Shown: positions 34,753 through 38,467 of the stretch, piece by piece
Layout: the number at the start of each line of letters is the position of its first letter
Numbering within the stretch: the stretch's first letter is position 1
Origin: Proteobacteria bacterium bin106
Lineage (GTDB): Bacteria > Bdellovibrionota_B > Oligoflexia > Oligoflexales > Bin106
Reading direction: 5' to 3'
NCBI GenBank assembly: GCA_002238945.1
Contig: MPNI01000024.1
Span: forward strand, 1-38,467
Length of the DNA: 38,467 bases
Position numbers and translations under genes: made by a program
Notes under the pieces: generated by a model
The model's database searches: none
Told to the model about the DNA's origin: nothing
What the model saw: the letters and a program-made list of their open reading frames with translations, nothing else

Positions 34753-36642
34753 ATGAAAAAATACTGTTACATTGTCAGCCTTATGTTATTATGTTGCTAC
34801 GTAATCATCATCCAAGCTTGTAAGCCCCAAAGAGGTGGAGTAGGAATAGGAAAAATATGTGGTGATGATGCAAGACTAGCTAGTGGTGATTTTGATAGTG
34901 GTGCTGAAGTGCCTATAAGTGTTTATCGTGGGCTAAGTGTTGGAGCACATCTGACTTGGAAGAACCAAAAAACTAATAGTAATGACCATTCAGCCATCAA
35001 TTCTTGTACCTCAGTGATTTCTTTGGAAGAAGAAAAAGGAGAGCTCATTGCTTATGTGGGAACAGCTTATCACTGTGTTCGCAACATGGCAGAACAGCAT
35101 CTGAATAGAGAGGTTGATGAGTATGCCTTTTATCTAAACGTTGATGCAGATGCTGATTGTCAGAGACAAGGAGGCAAGAAAACTCATTTTGTTAGAGTCC
35201 CTTTTGAGATAAATAGCTCAGAGTATTTAAAGAGTCTTGTTGCAAAAATCCAAAGAATCAAAAACAAAAACCCATCTATAAATATAGCTCAGCACGATAG
35301 ATTCTGGTTAGAGAAGAGTCTTGGTTATCCTAATCATGAAGATGAAGAAAAGCTTGAAGATCTAAAAGCCAATTTAAAACTATCAGACGATATAATCCGA
35401 GATATCGCTGATTTCAATAAAAGATTTGATCATGAAATTTGTACAACTTCTCCTGTATCAGCAGAAGGTAGTAGAAATGCTAGTTTTGATAATTTTCATC
35501 ACTATATAAAACAATCAAATTTAAGTAATAATAGTCAAGATCATATATCAAATTCGTGTTTTTTATCAAATGATGTTGTATTTTTTAAAGTTAAAATCGA
35601 TAAATTTTATCTTAATTCAGAATTTATTTATAAATGTCTTAAGACATCTTATTTAAAAACAGAAAAATCCGAGAATGAAATAGTTCCTCTTTCTTTGAAT
35701 ATGGGAGATCATCCTAATAAGCAATCAGAATGGAGCAAATCTGTTGTATCATTTCACCAAGAAGCACTGCAATCAGATAGTCGTGTACAACAAAATACAG
35801 AATCAGAAAATGAAAAGCATCATAGAGATATGTTTAATAGAATTATGAAGAAAAATTTTCGAATTGTAGAAGATACGATTAATCACGGCACACAACATCA
35901 AACGGATGACTTTAAAGTAAAAGTACATGAAATAGACGATCATAGCCAAGATTTATATCACTTACGGTTATTGACATTTTATAAGAAAGAAGATCAAGAT
36001 CCTTATGAGTTTAAAAATTTAAAAATTGCTTATAGCAAAAAACAGTTAGAAGCTGATCGTCATTTCACAAATTTTTTTGGTAAAATTTATAGTATTTTCC
36101 ACAGACACTGGGGTATATCTTTGGTGCTAGTAGGTCTAAAGGTTAATCCAGGATCTAGTGGTTCATTGATGATCTCTGGAAATGATGTAGATGGATTTGA
36201 GATTATGGCAGCTTTTTACTCAAAAGACGGACAAGAATACAGCACCGCTCATGGGCCTATCGATCCAGCTGATTTTATTGGCAGAATGAAGCCTAGGCGC
36301 GATATTAGACAACCAAGAAATGACGATAATGATGAAACAATTCCATACTTAAGCACTAGAAGTCCCGAAACACCTTCTAGTCAAAAACCAACCGTTGATG
36401 AGGCTGAAAAACGTGACTCAGAGCAGCATAGAACAGGAGATCTAAATTCTAGTACTCAACCAACCGATGGCGATATGGCAGGTGGAACGGAAGACAGACA
36501 ACCATCAGCAAGTCAGGAGAGTCCAGAAGAAACTGAACAAGAAGATACTAAACAAGAAAAAACTGAACAAGAAGACAAGACTGATTATACGATAAGAGAT
36601 AGCAGTGGCGATGCAAAAGTGCGTGGGCTTGATGGCTGTTGA
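34753..36642 (+). CDS. Trypsin-like serine-protease lipoprotein with disordered acidic tail, cassette copy 2, gene A
   Basis: A 629-residue protein from ATG 34753; an in-frame ATG at 34699 would add 18 residues but spoils the signal peptide. KKYCYIVSLMLLCCYVIIIQAC gives a lipoprotein signal with Cys23 as lipidation site. A chymotrypsin-fold triad can be read as His107 in GTAYHC, Asp274 in SNDVVFFKV and Ser469 in NPGSSGSLMI (trypsin GDSGG). About 165 residues separate His and Asp, several times the normal distance, so the fold carries large insertions. Residues about 510-610 are a Glu/Gln/Thr-rich low-complexity tail ending YTIRDSSGDAKVRGLDGC, shared with the left-hand copy. It is likely surface or periplasmic. 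Gene B follows by 57 bases. Triad residues are a reading by eye; proteolysis is inferred. Confidence 0.82.
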   Translation: MKKYCYIVSLMLLCCYVIIIQACKPQRGGVGIGKICGDDARLASGDFDSGAEVPISVYRGLSVGAHLTWKNQKTNSNDHSAINSCTSVISLEEEKGELIAYVGTAYHCVRNMAEQHLNREVDEYAFYLNVDADADCQRQGGKKTHFVRVPFEINSSEYLKSLVAKIQRIKNKNPSINIAQHDRFWLEKSLGYPNHEDEEKLEDLKANLKLSDDIIRDIADFNKRFDHEICTTSPVSAEGSRNASFDNFHHYIKQSNLSNNSQDHISNSCFLSNDVVFFKVKIDKFYLNSEFIYKCLKTSYLKTEKSENEIVPLSLNMGDHPNKQSEWSKSVVSFHQEALQSDSRVQQNTESENEKHHRDMFNRIMKKNFRIVEDTINHGTQHQTDDFKVKVHEIDDHSQDLYHLRLLTFYKKEDQDPYEFKNLKIAYSKKQLEADRHFTNFFGKIYSIFHRHWGISLVLVGLKVNPGSSGSLMISGNDVDGFEIMAAFYSKDGQEYSTAHGPIDPADFIGRMKPRRDIRQPRNDDNDETIPYLSTRSPETPSSQKPTVDEAEKRDSEQHRTGDLNSSTQPTDGDMAGGTEDRQPSASQESPEETEQEDTKQEKTEQEDKTDYTIRDSSGDAKVRGLDGC

Positions 36643-36699
36643 TAATCGATGAGCTAGCAGGCATGTTGTTTAATAAGGTGATAATGGTGGGAGTTTAGG

Positions 36700-37365
36700 A
36701 TGTATACGTATATAAAGGGATTGACAAATAATAAATCTTACATTACGGTCATCATAATGAGGTGTCTAGCTTTGTTGATGCTAGTTGTTTCATGTAGCCA
36801 GGAAATAGCAACTATACCATATCCTAACGACTCGGATATGAAGAATGTCAGTGATGATAATAGTGAAAGGACCCAGCCAAGATTTGTACCTCTAGAAAAC
36901 CTTCCAGGGCTAGCTTACTATTATCGTTATCTTCAATGTAACAGTACAGACAAGATAGAGCCTATTCGAGAAATTGTAACGGATGTGGAGATCAATGAAA
37001 TTTCTCGTGCACAAATTTTTGCAGACAATGGACTAAATAAAAAGTATCAGTATTTGGATTGCCTTCTTTGGTATCACAATAAGGACGACACTCTTGTTTA
37101 TGCCCAACGTAATTGTGGTATAAAACATCTTTGTAGCGTTGAGATAAAAAATCAAGACGACTGCAAGGATGCTCTTAGTGATGCCATCGAAAAAATCAAA
37201 ACGAAACCAAATATATCCATGGGCTACTTAGTTAATAGTCCATCTAATTCAAAAGCTCCTGATCATCCTGTCCAAAAAGTATGTACAACTTTATTTCCTA
37301 GGGGTAGTAATAGTGTAGTAGGTAGTAATAGTGTAGTAGGAAGTAATCAAAAAATAATGTATTAA
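36700..37365 (+). CDS. Six-cysteine predicted lipoprotein, cassette copy 2, gene B
   Basis: 221 residues, paralogue of the protein at 224-850. The hydrophobic segment ends in MLVVSC with Cys32, a good lipobox and the same residue number as in the other copy. The mature domain carries the same six cysteines (LQC, LDC, RNC, HLC, DDC, KVC). The conserved core is EPIREIVTDVEINEISRAQ, FADNGLNKKYQYLDCLLWYH and HPVQKVCTTLFPR. The tail has an 18-bp in-frame duplication encoding GSNSVV twice. GGGAG precedes the ATG by about six bases. The 57-base gap to gene A contains ttgtttaataa, also seen before copy 1 of B. Function unknown; a dedicated partner of the protease is a hypothesis. Confidence 0.9.
   Translation: MYTYIKGLTNNKSYITVIIMRCLALLMLVVSCSQEIATIPYPNDSDMKNVSDDNSERTQPRFVPLENLPGLAYYYRYLQCNSTDKIEPIREIVTDVEINEISRAQIFADNGLNKKYQYLDCLLWYHNKDDTLVYAQRNCGIKHLCSVEIKNQDDCKDALSDAIEKIKTKPNISMGYLVNSPSNSKAPDHPVQKVCTTLFPRGSNSVVGSNSVVGSNQKIMY
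37303..37338 (+). repeat. 18-bp in-frame tandem duplication in cassette gene B
   Basis: ggtagtaatagtgtagta occurs twice (37303-37320 and 37321-37338) with a partial third. It encodes GSNSVV repeats at the C-terminus, absent from the left-hand B, so it arose after the two copies diverged. Confidence 0.95.
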
Positions 37366-37942
37366 GTATAAGATAAAATCGGCTATGATAGTGCTTGTTT
37401 ATCATGGAGGTCGACATGACAATAAGTGTAGGAATAGCATAACACATAAAATATTGATTATAAAAAATTGACTAATACAGTAAATGAAGAAGATATTTTT
37501 CATTGACTTAAGCGCTTCTGTATTGCCCGTGATTTTACACATACATAGGTGTTTTGATTTATTGAAATCCATAGAACTTTCCTTCTGCTCAATTCTACGG
37601 CAAATGATGAGGAATGCAACCATAATTGCTTATATGCTACGGCTTGATTATAACAGAGCTAAAGATAATAATAGTTGTTGCATTTATTTTTTTTTATGCT
37701 ATGGTAGCTATTGTAGACGGTCTTTTTTGCTAGACACAGACTAGTTGAAAGTTAACTTCTATGGTCATTTTGTAGATAGATAACTGATATTTTATATTTA
37801 ACTTGTTAAGGTGTTAGTTATTCTTTGTAATCTGAGACTATGTTTGACTATTTGCCATTGATAAAGTAAGACATTAAAGATATATTTTATAATGTCTATG
37901 AGTTTAATAATGTTTTCACTGATTAAAAAGGATAAAATTATT
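37366..37942. other. Spacer between cassette genes B and C (copy 2)
   Basis: 577 bases without a credible gene. A minus-strand frame (37402-37623) contains MKNIFFIYCISQFFIINILC and LLHLLSC-like lipoprotein-signal residues but ends at once, and a plus-strand frame here lacks any ribosome site; neither is accepted. The stretch is longer than the equivalent spacer in copy 1 (396 bases), so there may be an extra decayed element here. Confidence 0.45.
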
Positions 37943-38467
37943 ATGCAGAATATTATTTTTTTTTGTAGATCTATTAAAAAAATATTGCATCAGCTTTTGT
38001 TTTTTTGTGCTATTTTTATGTTATTTCCGAATTTTTTGTATGCTCAACCTGATTGGCGTTACCACACTACTCCTGGGCAATGGGAATATAACAATAACTG
38101 CGAAAGAGATATTAATAAAAATATTAAACTTACCGGTGTTCGCTTTGAAGCAGGCCCTTATGCCAATACACTTTTTGGGCGTGAACCGAGATCTGCCAGG
38201 GGTTTAAGAGGTGATCAAAAAAAGTTAAAGATAAATTCAGCAAAACTAAGTGAGTATGGTCCTTTTAATGCAGTCTTTAGTGTTGACTGGTATAGAGAGC
38301 GCACAGATAAAGGGAACGGAGCTCGGAACGTAGCTAGTTATACATTTGACTTAAGACATATTGCCCCTTTTGTTGTCTCAGATGGGGTTGTCTACCGATC
38401 TAAAAGAACCATCAATGTGAATGGTGTGCGTGTGCCAGATTCTATATTAAAAACTAAGCCTGGTAAA
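37943..38467 (+). CDS. Sec-exported protein of unknown function, cassette copy 2, gene C (3' truncated by window edge)
   Basis: 175 codons from ATG 37943 run off the right edge in frame. The hydrophobic signal peptide ends FLYAQ with predicted cleavage after Ala34, and the first mature Cys is residue 53; both numbers equal those in the protein at 1247-2089. Shared blocks are DINKNI, FEAGPYANT-FG, SYTFD, HIAPFVVSDGVVYRSKRT and VNGVRVPD. Insertions between residues 85 and 120 (RGLRGDQKKLKI, RERTDKGNG) distinguish it. AAGGA lies about ten bases before the ATG, as in copy 1. The missing C-terminal half would show whether the second Cys is present. Function unknown. Confidence 0.88.
   Translation, partial: MQNIIFFCRSIKKILHQLLFFCAIFMLFPNFLYAQPDWRYHTTPGQWEYNNNCERDINKNIKLTGVRFEAGPYANTLFGREPRSARGLRGDQKKLKINSAKLSEYGPFNAVFSVDWYRERTDKGNGARNVASYTFDLRHIAPFVVSDGVVYRSKRTINVNGVRVPDSILKTKPGK

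Noticed and set aside
37402-37744. Overlapping frames on both strands between cassette genes B and C
   Set aside because: AT-rich, without ribosome sites; the minus-strand one looks like a lipoprotein signal with no mature protein.

Overview
The window looks like a chromosomal segment of a low-GC, Gram-negative bacterium. Lipoprotein and Sec signal peptides, a TamB-like envelope protein, PilT, BolA, RecA and a FadD-type acyl-CoA ligase all fit a proteobacterial or former deltaproteobacterial (Bdellovibrionota/Myxococcota-like) cell. There is no rRNA and I could find no tRNA, so the taxonomy is inference. Spacers are long, insertion-sequence remnants are decayed, and a multiply frameshifted AAA-ATPase/PD-(D/E)XK gene is present. 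This suggests a genome undergoing degradation, as in host-associated bacteria, but that is not proven here.

Layout. (1) 1-2161: the end of one copy of a three-gene secreted-protein cassette: A, a trypsin-like serine-protease lipoprotein (only its tail is in the window); B, a six-cysteine lipoprotein; C, a Sec-exported protein; then a strong terminator. (2) 2162-4973: decayed transposase fragments, an alpha/beta hydrolase, and spacers with short tandem repeats. (3) 4974-21416: mostly housekeeping genes in mixed orientation: a eukaryote-type ribonucleotide reductase large subunit, recA, a solitary pilT, a bitopic membrane protein, a sodium:solute symporter, a ClpX-like unfoldase lacking the zinc-binding domain, bolA, a lipoprotein, rdgB, fadD, a one-domain asparaginase-like protein and a putative ribbon-helix-helix protein. 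(4) 21417-28959: a co-directional run of tamB, a small membrane protein, an XPB-type helicase and a Bax1/DUF790-type nuclease. (5) 28960-32629: a graveyard with two IS21 istA fragments around a broken AAA-ATPase/nuclease gene, closed by a degenerate second copy of the 3' end of the Bax1-like gene. (6) 32925-34292: a DHH phosphoesterase. (7) 34753-38467: a second full-length A, B and truncated C, in the same order and orientation as at the left end.

The most interesting signal is that A-B-C cassette, present twice and 34-37 kb apart. The paralogues are clearly homologous but strongly diverged. Signal-peptide geometry, cysteine positions, gene order and the short A-B spacing are all conserved. 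I recognise no named family for B or C. A protease with dedicated secreted partners (inhibitor, chaperone or substrate) is a reasonable hypothesis and no more. A second recurring signal is short tandem duplication, with 10-14 bp units and 13 bp the most frequent, in at least nine spacers.
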